A DNA stretch of 64,000 nt, from positions 62,001 through 126,000 of the forward strand of contig NZ_CADFEI010000020.1 of the NCBI RefSeq assembly GCF_902833225.1, given 5' to 3'. The position numbers were made by a program, and so were the translations under genes. The notes under the pieces are model-generated. The model worked only from the letters and a program-made list of their open reading frames with translations. It was not told the origin of the DNA and did not search any database. The stretch comes from Burkholderia sp. BCC1644. GTDB taxonomy: Bacteria; Pseudomonadota; Gammaproteobacteria; Burkholderiales; Burkholderiaceae. Shown one piece after another: positions 1 to 8,135 of the stretch (position 1 is the stretch's first letter; every line of letters starts with the position of its first letter).

Positions 1-343
1 CGTGATCGCGCTGACGCACGATCCGAAGCTCGACGATCTTGCCCTGATGGAGGCACTGAAGACGCCCGCGTTCTACGTGGGTGCACTCGGCTCGCGGCGC
101 AACAACGCGGCGCGGCGCGAACGGCTGCGCGAATTCGACCTGAACGAAGCGGAACTGGGCCGGCTGCACGGGCCGGCCGGCATCTACATCGGCAGCAGGA
201 CGCCGCCGGAAATCGCGATCTCGATCCTCGCCGAGATCACCGCCGCGAAGAATCACGTGTCGCTGCCGACGATCCTGCAGGTCGAAGGCGCGAAGGCCGC
301 CCGCGAGATCGCGGCGAACAGCGGCGCGGCCTGCGGGCTCTGA
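1..343 (+). CDS. xdhC: XdhC/CoxI-family accessory protein, C-terminal part (5' end outside window)
   Basis: This is the C-terminal Rossmann-type domain of an XdhC/CoxI family protein, which helps load molybdenum cofactor into xanthine dehydrogenase-type enzymes. The frame is open through the left edge, so the start and the N-terminal domain are missing. About 114 residues are visible, with the family segments THDPKLDD, YVGALGSRR and the C-terminal GSRTPPEIAISILAEI helix. It ends in TGA at 341-343. The genes it would serve (xdhA/xdhB) lie outside the window. Family assignment is good; which molybdoenzyme it serves cannot be seen here. Confidence 0.8.
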   Translation, partial: VIALTHDPKLDDLALMEALKTPAFYVGALGSRRNNAARRERLREFDLNEAELGRLHGPAGIYIGSRTPPEIAISILAEITAAKNHVSLPTILQVEGAKAAREIAANSGAACGL

Positions 344-407
344 TCCGCCGCGGCGCGCCGCCCATCCGGTTCGCGCCGCCGGCAGCCTGGCGCGCGCGCC
401 AATCCGA

Positions 408-1142
408 TCAGGTCAGGCCGGCAGCCAGCGCCGCGGCGACCGAACCGACCACCAGCACGACACCGACCGTGCGACGCTTGTTCAACTCGGTCCACAGCAG
501 CACGCCGGTCAGCGACAGCAGGATCAGCGACCCCGCGATCGTATCCATCAGCAGCACCCAGCCGAGGTTCATCCCGACGCCGCGATGCAGGTTGTTCAGC
601 GTCGTCAGGAACGTATTGCCCGTGCGCTTCACCGACACGTAGCCGTTGCCGACCCAGTATTCGGCCTGCAGGTTCTGGTGCGGGCCGAACACGCCGAACT
701 GCCAGTGCTCGGGCTGCATCACGCGTTTGTCGCCCCACGCGACGGCCTGCGCGGGCTCCTTGCGCATGCGGCCCGGCTTGCCGTCGAAATGCAGTTCCTG
801 CTGCAGCCACTTCGTCATCGCGGCGGGCGTCTTCGGCACCGGATTCGGCAACGCGATCTGCATCTCCTCGACCTGCGGCTCGCCGGTCGAAATCTTCAGC
901 GGCGGCGCGCGGTGATTGAGCAACACGCCCGTCACGCCGAACAGCAGCCCGAGCACCGCGCCCCACAGCCCGACCCAGCCGTGCACCTTGCGCAGCCACT
1001 TGATGAAGGTGGCGCGGCGCGAGCGCTGGCGGCGCGCGGCCAGTTCGTCGTCGCTCAGATGGCGGCCCGCCGGGTGCAGCACGGTGACGCCGGCGCGCGG
1101 CATGCCCGTCTTGGGCGGGTCGATCGTTTCAGGCGCGTTCAC
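408..1142 (-). CDS. PepSY-associated transmembrane protein, probably iron-regulated
   Basis: A 244-residue membrane protein of the PepSY-TM type. After a charged N-terminus it has a helix at about residues 50-75 (VHGWVGLWGAVLGLLFGVTG), a periplasmic PepSY-like domain of about 110 residues, a helix near residues 190-215 (GWVLLMDTIAGSLILLSL) and a final hydrophobic segment at the C-terminus. Relatives often sit beside TonB-dependent siderophore receptors or ferric reductases. The start used is GTG at 1142; an in-frame ATG 13 codons later is an alternative, since no strong ribosome-binding site marks either. A Fur-box-like site lies about 70 bp upstream. The exact biochemical role is unknown. 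Confidence 0.75.
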   Translation of the reverse strand: MNAPETIDPPKTGMPRAGVTVLHPAGRHLSDDELAARRQRSRRATFIKWLRKVHGWVGLWGAVLGLLFGVTGVLLNHRAPPLKISTGEPQVEEMQIALPNPVPKTPAAMTKWLQQELHFDGKPGRMRKEPAQAVAWGDKRVMQPEHWQFGVFGPHQNLQAEYWVGNGYVSVKRTGNTFLTTLNNLHRGVGMNLGWVLLMDTIAGSLILLSLTGVLLWTELNKRRTVGVVLVVGSVAAALAAGLT

Positions 1143-1213
1143 GCGAAAGTATCCATTCGTTCAAAACAACGGCCGGCGCGCAATGTGTGCGAGCCGGCCG
1201 GGCAATATGAAAA

Positions 1214-1228
1214 TGAGAATGGATATCA
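1214..1228 (-). promoter_or_regulatory. Fur-box-like operator upstream of the PepSY gene
   Basis: TGAGAATGGATATCA matches the 7-1-7 Fur consensus TGATAAT-N-ATTATCA at most positions. It lies in an AT-rich island, unusual for this GC-rich DNA, 72 bp upstream of the PepSY-TM start and with no gene start on its other side nearby. This predicts repression by Fur with iron. Prediction only. Confidence 0.6.
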
Positions 1229-1411
1229 TTACATAAATCTATTGCAGGCTCAATCGGTCACGCTTCCCGGCGGCAGGCCGGGTTAGCGGAGGAATGCAGT
1301 CGATGTGCGCACGTTGCGATGAAATGCCGGCAGATAGACGGCATATGCCGCCAGAACGACCTTGCAAGGCCGAGACAGCATTTCGTAAGAAGCCGCGCGA
1401 CGCGGGCCCCT

Positions 1412-1729
1412 TCAGCGCAGCGGCGGCAGCGGAAAGCGCGGCGCGGCGTCGTCCGGCTCGGGCTCGGTGCGGTCGAGCGCGTACAGCCACGCGAGCAGAT
1501 CGGCGACGGCCTGATAGAGCTGCGGCGGAATCCGGTCGTCCAGATCGACCTGCATCAGCAGCGACACCATCTCCGGCGCCGTATGCACGTACAGCCCCGC
1601 ATCGCGGGCGCGCGCGACGATCATCTCGGCGAGCAGGCCGTAACCCTTCGCGACCACGCGTGGTGCCGTATCGCCGCCCTTCGGATCGTAGACGAGCGCG
1701 GCCGCGCGCTTGCGGGACGTCATGCTCAT
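1412..1729 (-). CDS. stand-alone FlhB C-terminal-like protein (FhlB/EscU-type)
   Basis: This 105-residue protein resembles only the cytoplasmic C-terminal half of FlhB, the flagellar export switch. The segments YDPKGGDTAPRVVAKGYG, ETAPEM-like 'HTAPEMVSLLMQVDLDD' and IPPQLYQAVADLLAWLYAL follow the order of the FlhB C-domain. It has no membrane helices, and it begins just after the position where FlhB carries the NPTH autocleavage site, so it mimics the cleaved fragment. Its ATG region overlaps the end of the upstream FliK-like gene by 4 bp, implying coupled translation. It is probably an accessory of the flagellar export gate; its real role is unproven. Confidence 0.75.
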   Translation of the reverse strand: MSMTSRKRAAALVYDPKGGDTAPRVVAKGYGLLAEMIVARARDAGLYVHTAPEMVSLLMQVDLDDRIPPQLYQAVADLLAWLYALDRTEPEPDDAAPRFPLPPLR

Positions 1730-3093
1730 CGCGGCGCCTCGTCGTCGGCCACCTGCGTCGGCTCGGCGCTGGCCGCCCCGCGCGCATACGCGGCGGCCGC
1801 CACCTGGGCCGCGAACAGGTCGAAGCCGTCCGGCCCGTCGTCGACCGCGCGGATCGACAGTCCGCCGACCTTGAGCCCCGATCCCTCGAGCCGCTGCCGC
1901 AGCGCCGCCTCGTTTCGCGTGAGGCGGTCGGCGCCCGTCTGGTTCGCGCGCAGCCGCGCGACGAGTTGCGTGCCGTTCAGCACGAGTTCCGCATCGACCG
2001 TGCCTAGCGACGGCAGCGTCAGCGTCAGGCGCGTGCGCCAGGCGATGCCGTCGCCCGCGTCATCGCCACCGCCACGCTGCCCACGGTTGCCCGGCTCGTC
2101 GGGCTCGATCGTCCAGTCGAGCCGCGCGCCCGGCCAGGCCTCGCCGGTCCAGCGAAACTGGTCGGTCGCGAGCGCATCGAGCTGCTGCCTGACGATCGGT
2201 ACGGCGGCCGGATGGACGGTCGCGAGCGTCTGCGCCTGCGGATCGGACGACGCGGCAGCCAGGTCGGCCCGCGCGGGCGTCCAGCGCGTGTCGGCATGCG
2301 CGGCCAGCGGATCGGCGGTTTCGGGCGGCAACGATGCACCCTGCCGGGCCGCCGCCGGCATCGCCTGCGCGGGGTCGCGGGCCGGCGCGCCGCCCTGGGC
2401 CGGTGTGCCCGGCTGCACGGCCGCCCGCGCGGTCGCGGGTAGCGGCGGACGCTGCGCCAGCAGTTCGTCGAGCAGGTCGGTCGCGCCGGGCGGCAACGCA
2501 TCGCGGTCGGCCGGCGCGAGCGCGGCCGTCAGGCGCGCCTGCGGCTCGCGCATCAGCGCCGCGAGCGGACGCTGGCCGGCCAGCCACTGCGCCAGATGGG
2601 ATTCGTAGAAGAGGCCGCTCTCGCTCACGGCCTGCGCGAGCGCCGCACGCAGCGCGGCGACCGGCAGCGGCGCGGCCGCTTCGCGTGCGGCCGCGGCGGA
2701 CGATGCCGCGGCGGAGGCAGGCGGAGACGACGTGGCCGGGGCGGAGGCCGCCGACGTCGGTGTCGCGGGAACGGGCGCCGGCACGGCCGGATCGGTCAGC
2801 AGCACGGTGGGATCGGCCAGCAGCGGCGTGCGCCCGGCAATCGCGGGCGTCGCATCGCCGCCCGCGCGCGAAATCGCGTCGAGCACGCGTCCGACATCGG
2901 ACAGCGCCGTCTGCGTGGAGGCCGGCGGCGCGGCCGGCGGGCTGCCGGCCTGAGGCGAGGACGACGCGCCGGCGCCCGGCGTGCCGACCTGCGCGGTCGC
3001 GCCGCCGCCGGCGGGCGCCGATACGGTGTCGGTCAGCAGGCTGTCGAGGCGGCTCGCCAGCAGCGCGGCCGCAACGGTGTCGATACCGGTCAT
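1726..3093 (-). CDS. FliK-like hook-length-control domain protein (second FliK paralogue)
   Basis: This 455-residue protein has a long low-complexity Ala/Pro/Gly-rich N-terminal two-thirds and a folded C-terminal region (about residues 300-435) resembling the FliK C-terminal domain (Flg_hook), including WRTRLTLTLPSLGTVDAELVL and LVARLRANQTG. It is distinct from the fliK at 10169-11527. Its stop overlaps the FlhB-C-like gene by 4 bp, so the two form an operon. FliK C-domains act on FlhB, so pairing a FliK-like protein with a free FlhB-C-like protein is suggestive. A role in export-specificity switching is inference. Confidence 0.75.
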   Translation of the reverse strand: MTGIDTVAAALLASRLDSLLTDTVSAPAGGGATAQVGTPGAGASSSPQAGSPPAAPPASTQTALSDVGRVLDAISRAGGDATPAIAGRTPLLADPTVLLTDPAVPAPVPATPTSAASAPATSSPPASAAASSAAAAREAAAPLPVAALRAALAQAVSESGLFYESHLAQWLAGQRPLAALMREPQARLTAALAPADRDALPPGATDLLDELLAQRPPLPATARAAVQPGTPAQGGAPARDPAQAMPAAARQGASLPPETADPLAAHADTRWTPARADLAAASSDPQAQTLATVHPAAVPIVRQQLDALATDQFRWTGEAWPGARLDWTIEPDEPGNRGQRGGGDDAGDGIAWRTRLTLTLPSLGTVDAELVLNGTQLVARLRANQTGADRLTRNEAALRQRLEGSGLKVGGLSIRAVDDGPDGFDLFAAQVAAAAYARGAASAEPTQVADDEAPR

Positions 3094-3193
3094 GATCGGA
3101 GCCTGCTCACCTCAGCCACATCGTTGCGAATCCGGGCACGGCACGCCGGTGCCGCCCACGGGTACAGCGCGTCCGTCTCCCCGGAAACGGGCC

Positions 3194-3526
3194 CTACCCG
3201 CGCGCGCGGTAGAGATCGGTCAATACCTTGGTCGAGCGCCGCGCCTCGAACAGCGCGGACAGCCGCGCGACGTCCGGGCTCGCGAGATCGCGGATCGCCG
3301 CGTCGTCGGCCAGGATGCGGCGGATCAGGTCGAGCTTGCGGCCGAGATCCGATTCGTCGAGCGCGACGCCCGGATCGGCTTCCTTCAGCCCGTCGACAAG
3401 CTGCATGAATTCGGCCTGCAACCCCGGCAACGCGCTCCAGTCGGCGCCGCGGGCGGCGCACAGCATGCGCCCCGACACGGCAGCGAGCGCCTCGTAACGT
3501 GCGAAGTATTCGGCCTTGTGATTCAT
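3194..3526 (-). CDS. fliT: FliT, flagellar export chaperone
   Basis: A 110-residue helical protein starting MNHKAEYFARYEALAAVSG. Its length, all-helical composition and position directly after fliS fit FliT, the chaperone for the filament cap FliD, which in enterobacteria also antagonises FlhDC. The ATG at 3526 overlaps the fliS stop as ATGA, which fixes the start; an open frame extends further upstream but lies inside fliS. It would be co-transcribed with fliS from the sigma-28-type promoter at 4031-4057. FliT sequences are poorly conserved, so the call leans partly on context. Confidence 0.8.
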   Translation of the reverse strand: MNHKAEYFARYEALAAVSGRMLCAARGADWSALPGLQAEFMQLVDGLKEADPGVALDESDLGRKLDLIRRILADDAAIRDLASPDVARLSALFEARRSTKVLTDLYRARG

Positions 3527-3957
3527 CGTGATGCTTCCGCTGCCTGTTGCGCGGCCATCCGCGCGACTTCCGGGGCGATGCCCGTCCATGCTTCCTCGAG
3601 CGTCGCGAGCAGCCCGTCGACCTCGACCAGCATCGCGTCGCTCGCCTGCGCGTTCGCGTCGAGCAGGCGCCGGCCGATATACGCGTACAGCGCGTACAGC
3701 CGCTCCGCGATCTCGCCGCCCGCGTCGCGATTCAGCGACGCCTGCAGGCCGCTCTCGACGATCCCGATCGCCTTGCCGATCGCTTCGCCGCGCGCGGGCA
3801 CGTTACCTTGCTGCAAATGCATGCGCGCCAGCGCGATCGCTTGCCGCGCGCCCTGGTACAGCATCGCGATCAGCCGGTGCGGGGAGGCGCCCATCACCCC
3901 CGTCTCGACGCCGACACGCGCGTATGCACTGGCTCCAGCGTGTCCTGGGGAAAACAT
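3523..3957 (-). CDS. fliS: FliS, flagellin export chaperone
   Basis: A 144-residue protein of normal FliS length. It contains the family features YARVGVETGVMGASPHRLIAMLYQGARQAIA near the N-terminus, a central helix with GKAIGIVESGLQASLN, and IAERLYALYAYIGRRLLDAN. FliS binds the C-terminal helix of flagellin and keeps it unfolded for export. A good ribosome-binding site (AAGGAG) lies about 6 bp before the ATG at 3957. A sigma-28-type promoter sits about 75 bp upstream, and fliT overlaps the 3' end by 4 bp. Confidence 0.93.
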   Translation of the reverse strand: MFSPGHAGASAYARVGVETGVMGASPHRLIAMLYQGARQAIALARMHLQQGNVPARGEAIGKAIGIVESGLQASLNRDAGGEIAERLYALYAYIGRRLLDANAQASDAMLVEVDGLLATLEEAWTGIAPEVARMAAQQAAEASR

Positions 3958-4030
3958 GCGCTTCTCCTTGTTCTGCCTTGGCTATACGGTCGCCGCCACC
4001 GTGCGTCGCACGGCGCGGCCTTCTCCGGAG

Positions 4031-4057
4031 TTATCGGAAGGGATTTGAAAAGCTTTA
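4031..4057 (-). promoter_or_regulatory. sigma-28 (FliA) promoter for fliS-fliT
   Basis: On the minus strand TAAA (4054-4057) is followed after 16 bp by CCGATAA (4031-4037). This matches the enterobacterial FliA consensus TAAA-N15-GCCGATAA except that the G is T. It places fliS-fliT in the late flagellar class. The match is strong, though no transcript data are available here. Confidence 0.8.
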
Positions 4058-4118
4058 GGCGCACGCGGCCGCCGCCGGGCGCGGAAAGCCGGCTCGCCGG
4101 CCCCGCCCGGCACGCCTG

Positions 4119-4463
4119 TCACACCGACATCTGCATGATGTCGTTGTAGGCGCTCACGAGCTTGTTGCGGACCTGGAGCCCGAACTGGAAGCCGATGTTG
4201 GCTTTCTGCATGTCGACCATCACATCGTTCAGCGACACGTTCGGCGCGCCGACCTCGAACGCCTTCGCCTCGCCGAGCGCGTGCTGCTGGTCGCCGCTGA
4301 TCTTGTCGAGCGACGCCTTCATCGCGCTCGCGAACGTGCTGGCCGTCGCCGCACCCGAGCCGGCAAGCGCCGCCGTCGGGCTCGCGACGCCGCCGGACGC
4401 CTGCGCGGCCATCGACTGCATCTGTTGCAACACCGAACCGATTCCGCTGACGTTCGCAGTCAT
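4119..4463 (-). CDS. fliE: FliE, hook-basal body complex protein
   Basis: A 114-residue protein with the usual FliE architecture: a short N-terminal helix (MTANVSGIGSVLQQMQSMAAQ), an Ala-rich linker, then the conserved end with FASAMKASLDKIS, NVSLNDVMVDMQKANIGFQFGLQVRNKLVSAYNDIMQM. FliE joins the MS ring (FliF) to the proximal rod. It is divergent from fliF, the usual arrangement in Burkholderia and enterobacteria. The 247-bp divergent region presumably holds both class-II promoters; I did not find a convincing sigma-54 element in it. Confidence 0.95.
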   Translation of the reverse strand: MTANVSGIGSVLQQMQSMAAQASGGVASPTAALAGSGAATASTFASAMKASLDKISGDQQHALGEAKAFEVGAPNVSLNDVMVDMQKANIGFQFGLQVRNKLVSAYNDIMQMSV

Positions 4464-4710
4464 GCTGTCCCCAGACTTAGAGAAGACCCGGACGCACCGG
4501 GCGGATCCGCCGGCGCCGCACCACGCGCACCATGCCGGATCGCGAAAAAGGATAGCAGCGCGCCGCGCGTCAAAGCCGAGAAAGTACGGGGGAAACCCCG
4601 CTCTTTTCGGTCGATCGGAGTGCGGCGCGGATCACGATAATCGCATCGTGTCATTGTCCGCCCGCTCGCCCGAGCGAGCTCAGTGGTCCCGCTCCGGAGA
4701 AACTCGACGC

Positions 4711-6474
4711 ATGGATTCGCAGGCCAACTCGCTGATCAACCCCGACGCCCGCGCGGGCCTCGCCAGCCCGGCGCCAGGCGCCGCCGCGGCCGCCGCGTTG
4801 CCGGGCGCGGGCGTCGCCGGCGCTGATTTCGGGCTGGGCGGCTTCGCGGAACGCATTCCCGGCATCTCGCGGATGAAGGGCAACCCGAAGCTGCCGTTCC
4901 TGATCGTCGTCGCGTTCGCGATCGCCGCGATCATCGCGCTCGTGCTGTGGAGCCGCGCGCCCGACTACCGCGTGCTGTACAGCAACCTGTCGGACCGCGA
5001 CGGCGGCGCGATCATTACCGCGCTCCAGCAGGCAAACGTTCCCTACAAGTTCGCCGATGCCGGCGGCGCGATCCTCGTGCCGTCGAACCAGGTCCACGAA
5101 ACGCGCCTGAAGCTCGCCGCGATGGGGCTGCCGAAGGGCGGCTCGGTCGGCTTCGAGCTGATGGACAACCAGAAATTCGGCATCAGCCAGTTCGCCGAGC
5201 AGATCAATTACCAGCGCGCGCTCGAAGGCGAGCTGCAGCGCACCATCGAATCGATCAATGCCGTGCGCGGCGCGCGCGTGCATCTCGCGATCCCGAAGCC
5301 GTCGGTGTTCGTGCGCGACAAGGAAGCGCCGAGCGCGTCGGTGTTCGTCGACCTCTACCCGGGCCGCGTGCTCGACGAGGGCCAGGTCCAGGCGATCACG
5401 CGGATGGTGTCGTCCGGCGTGCCCGACATGCCCGCGAAGAACGTCACGATCGTCGACCAGGACGGCAACCTGCTGACCCAGACCGCGTCCGCCTCCGGCC
5501 TCGACGCGAGCCAGCTCAAGTACGTGCAGCAGGTCGAGCACAACACGCAGAAGCGCATCGACGCGATCCTCGCGCCGATCTTCGGCGCCGGCAACGCGCG
5601 TTCGCAGGTCAGCGCGGACCTCGATTTCTCGAAGATCGAGCAGACGTCGGAAAGCTACGGCCCGAACGGCAATCCGCAGCAATCCGCGATCCGCAGCCAG
5701 CAGACCAGCAGCGCGACCGAACTCGCGCAGGGTGGCGCATCGGGCGTGCCGGGCGCGCTGTCGAACACGCCGCCGCAGCCGGCTTCCGCGCCGATCGTCG
5801 CCGGCAACGGCCAGAACGGGCCGCAGACGACGCCGGTCAGCGACCGCAAGGACCAGACGACCAACTACGAAGTCGACAAGACGATCCGTCACCTCGAACA
5901 GCCGATGGGCAACGTGAAACGGCTGTCGGTCGCGGTCGTCGTCAACTACCAGCCGGTCGCCGACGCGAAGGGCCACGTGACGATGCAGCCGCTGCCGCCC
6001 GCGAAGCTCGCGCAGGTCGAGCAGCTCGTGAAGGACGCGATGGGCTACGACGAGAAGCGCGGCGACTCGGTGAACGTCGTGAACAGCGCGTTCTCGACCG
6101 TCGCCGACCCGTACGCCGACCTGCCGTGGTGGCGCCAGCCCGACATGATCGCGATGGCGAAGGAAGCCGCGAAGTGGCTCGGCATCGCGGCGGCCGCGGC
6201 GGCGCTCTACTTCATGTTCGTGCGCCCGGCGATGCGCCGCGCGTTCCCGCCGCCCGAGCCGGCCGCGCCGGCGCTCGCGGCACCGGACGATCCGGTCGCG
6301 CTCGACGGCCTGCCCGCGCTGGCCAAGACTGAGGAGCCCGACCCGATGCTGCTCGGCTTCGAAACCGAGAAGAACCGTTACGAACGCAACCTCGACTACG
6401 CGCGCACGATCGCCCGCCAGGATCCGAAGATCGTCGCCACCGTCGTGAAGAACTGGGTGTCCGATGAACGCTGA
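4711..6474 (+). CDS. fliF: FliF, flagellar MS-ring protein
   Basis: A 587-residue protein. The start MDSQANSLINPDARAG at 4711 is preceded by CCGGAGAAA; the reading frame is open far upstream but lies over fliE. The first membrane helix is at about residues 55-72 (PFLIVVAFAIAAIIALVLW), followed by the ring-building domains with YRVLYSNLSDRDGG and ISQFAEQINYQRALEGELQRTI, a flexible Gly/Pro/Gln-rich region near 330-380, and a second helix near 490-505 (LGIAAAAAALYFMFV). The C-terminus (YERNLDYARTIARQDPKIVATVVKNWV) is the FliG-binding tail. It overlaps fliG by 11 bp and heads the fliFGHIJK operon. Confidence 0.97.
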   Translation: MDSQANSLINPDARAGLASPAPGAAAAAALPGAGVAGADFGLGGFAERIPGISRMKGNPKLPFLIVVAFAIAAIIALVLWSRAPDYRVLYSNLSDRDGGAIITALQQANVPYKFADAGGAILVPSNQVHETRLKLAAMGLPKGGSVGFELMDNQKFGISQFAEQINYQRALEGELQRTIESINAVRGARVHLAIPKPSVFVRDKEAPSASVFVDLYPGRVLDEGQVQAITRMVSSGVPDMPAKNVTIVDQDGNLLTQTASASGLDASQLKYVQQVEHNTQKRIDAILAPIFGAGNARSQVSADLDFSKIEQTSESYGPNGNPQQSAIRSQQTSSATELAQGGASGVPGALSNTPPQPASAPIVAGNGQNGPQTTPVSDRKDQTTNYEVDKTIRHLEQPMGNVKRLSVAVVVNYQPVADAKGHVTMQPLPPAKLAQVEQLVKDAMGYDEKRGDSVNVVNSAFSTVADPYADLPWWRQPDMIAMAKEAAKWLGIAAAAAALYFMFVRPAMRRAFPPPEPAAPALAAPDDPVALDGLPALAKTEEPDPMLLGFETEKNRYERNLDYARTIARQDPKIVATVVKNWVSDER

Positions 6475-7459
6475 AGGCTTGACCAAGAGCGCGCTGCTGC
6501 TGATGTCGATCGGCGAGGAAGAGGCCGCGCAGGTATTCAAGTTCCTCGCGCCGCGCGAGGTCCAGAAGATCGGCGCCGCGATGGCCGCGCTGAAGAACGT
6601 CACGCGCGAGCAGGTCGAGGACGTGCTGCAGGAGTTCGCGAAGGAAGCCGAGCAGCACACCGCGCTGTCGCTCGATTCGAGCGAGTACATCCGCTCGGTG
6701 CTGACGAAGGCGCTCGGCGAGGACAAGGCCGGCGTACTGATCGACCGCATCCTGCAGGGCAGCGACACGAGCGGCATCGAGGGCCTGAAGTGGATGGACT
6801 CGGGCGCCGTGGCCGAACTGATCAAGAACGAGCATCCGCAGATCATCGCGACGATCCTCGTGCACCTCGACCGCGACCAGGCGTCGGAAATCGCATCGTG
6901 CTTCACCGAGCGGCTGCGTAACGACGTGATGCTGCGGATCGCGACGCTCGACGGCATCCAGCCGGCCGCGCTGCGCGAACTCGACGACGTGCTGACGGGC
7001 CTGCTATCCGGCAGCGACAACCTGAAACGCAGCCCGATGGGCGGCATCCGCACCGCGGCCGAGATCCTGAACTTCATGACGAGCGTGCATGAAGAAGGCG
7101 TGCTCGAAAGCGTGCGCCAGTACGACGCCGATCTCGCGCAGAAGATCGTCGACCAGATGTTCGTGTTCGAGAACCTGCTCGAGCTCGAGGATCGCGCGAT
7201 CCAGATGGTGCTCAAGGAAGTGGAGTCGGAAACGCTGATCATCGCGCTGAAGGGTGCGCCGCCCGCGCTGCGCCAGAAGTTCCTCGCGAACATGTCGCAG
7301 CGCGCGGCCGAACTGCTCGCCGAGGATCTCGACGCGCGCGGCCCGGTGCGCGTGTCCGAAGTCGAGACGCAGCAGCGCCGCATCCTGCAGATCGTGCGCA
7401 ATCTCGCCGAGAGCGGCCAGATCGTGATCGGCGGCAAGGCGGAAGACGCCTATGTCTGA
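6464..7459 (+). CDS. fliG: FliG, flagellar motor switch protein
   Basis: A 331-residue rotor protein of standard length. The N-terminal domain (MNAEGLTKSALLLMSIGEEEAAQVFKFL) binds FliF, the middle domain carries the EHPQ motif (KNEHPQIIATILVHL) that contacts FliM, and the C-terminal domain contains the charged torque helix (ALKGAPPALRQKFLANMSQRAAELLAEDL). It overlaps fliF by 11 bp and fliH by 8 bp, so the genes are probably translationally coupled. Confidence 0.97.
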   Translation: MNAEGLTKSALLLMSIGEEEAAQVFKFLAPREVQKIGAAMAALKNVTREQVEDVLQEFAKEAEQHTALSLDSSEYIRSVLTKALGEDKAGVLIDRILQGSDTSGIEGLKWMDSGAVAELIKNEHPQIIATILVHLDRDQASEIASCFTERLRNDVMLRIATLDGIQPAALRELDDVLTGLLSGSDNLKRSPMGGIRTAAEILNFMTSVHEEGVLESVRQYDADLAQKIVDQMFVFENLLELEDRAIQMVLKEVESETLIIALKGAPPALRQKFLANMSQRAAELLAEDLDARGPVRVSEVETQQRRILQIVRNLAESGQIVIGGKAEDAYV

Positions 7460-8135
7460 TTCGGCGAGCGATCGCGTGGGCACCCTCACCGCATACCAGC
7501 GGTGGGAGATGGCGTCGTTCGACCCGCCGCCGCCCCCGCCGCCGCCCGACGACGCGGCGGCCGCTGCCGCCGCGCTCGCCGAGGAACTGCAGCGCGTGCG
7601 CGACGCCGCGCACGCCGAGGGCCATGCGGCCGGCCACGTCGAAGGCCAGGCGCTCGGCTACCAGGCCGGTTTCGAGCAGGGCCGCGAACAGGGTTTCGAG
7701 GCCGGCCAGGCCGACGCGCGCGAGCAGGCTGCGCAGCTCGCGGCGCTCGCCGCGTCGTTCCGCGAAGCCGTCTCGACCGTCGAACACGATCTCGCCTCCG
7801 ACATCGCGCAACTCGCGCTCGACATCGCGCAGCAGGTCGTGCGCCAGCACGTGAAGCATGACCCGGCCGCGCTGGTCGCGGCCGTGCGCGACGTGCTCGC
7901 GGCCGAGCCCGCGCTGTCCGGCGCGCCGCATCTGGCGGTGAATCCGGCCGACCTGCCGGTCGTCGAAGCCTATCTGCAGGACGATCTCGATACGCTCGGC
8001 TGGAACGTGCGCACCGACGCGTCGATCGAGCGCGGCGGCTGCCGTGCGCACGCCGCGACCGGCGAGGTCGACGCGACGCTGTCCACGCGCTGGCAGCGCG
8101 TCGCCGCCGCGATCGGCAAGGTGAGCACGTGGTAA
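7452..8135 (+). CDS. fliH: FliH, flagellar export ATPase regulator
   Basis: A 227-residue protein. It has a Pro/Asp/Ala-rich N-terminus with a run of about nine prolines (residues 22-30), then the FliH glycine-repeat helix with AEGHAAGHVEGQALGYQAG and EQGREQGFEAG (AxxxG/GxxxG repeats), and a C-terminal domain related to the peripheral stalk of ATP synthases. FliH dimers bind FliI and hold it at the export gate. The N-terminal WEMASF-type segment contains conserved Trp used for docking to FlhA/FliN in other species. It overlaps fliG by 8 bp and fliI by 7 bp. Confidence 0.93.
   Translation: MSDSASDRVGTLTAYQRWEMASFDPPPPPPPPDDAAAAAAALAEELQRVRDAAHAEGHAAGHVEGQALGYQAGFEQGREQGFEAGQADAREQAAQLAALAASFREAVSTVEHDLASDIAQLALDIAQQVVRQHVKHDPAALVAAVRDVLAAEPALSGAPHLAVNPADLPVVEAYLQDDLDTLGWNVRTDASIERGGCRAHAATGEVDATLSTRWQRVAAAIGKVSTW

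Noticed and set aside
4464..4710. Sigma-54 promoter in the fliE/fliF divergent region
   Set aside because: No convincing GG-N10-GC -24/-12 element with flanking TGGCAC/TTGC; probably sigma-70 with FlhDC, which I cannot confirm by eye.
4651..7437. A 928-codon open frame on the minus strand
   Set aside because: Antisense to fliF and fliG, with Ser/Arg-rich then Arg/His-rich shadow composition. The plus-strand proteins are unmistakable.
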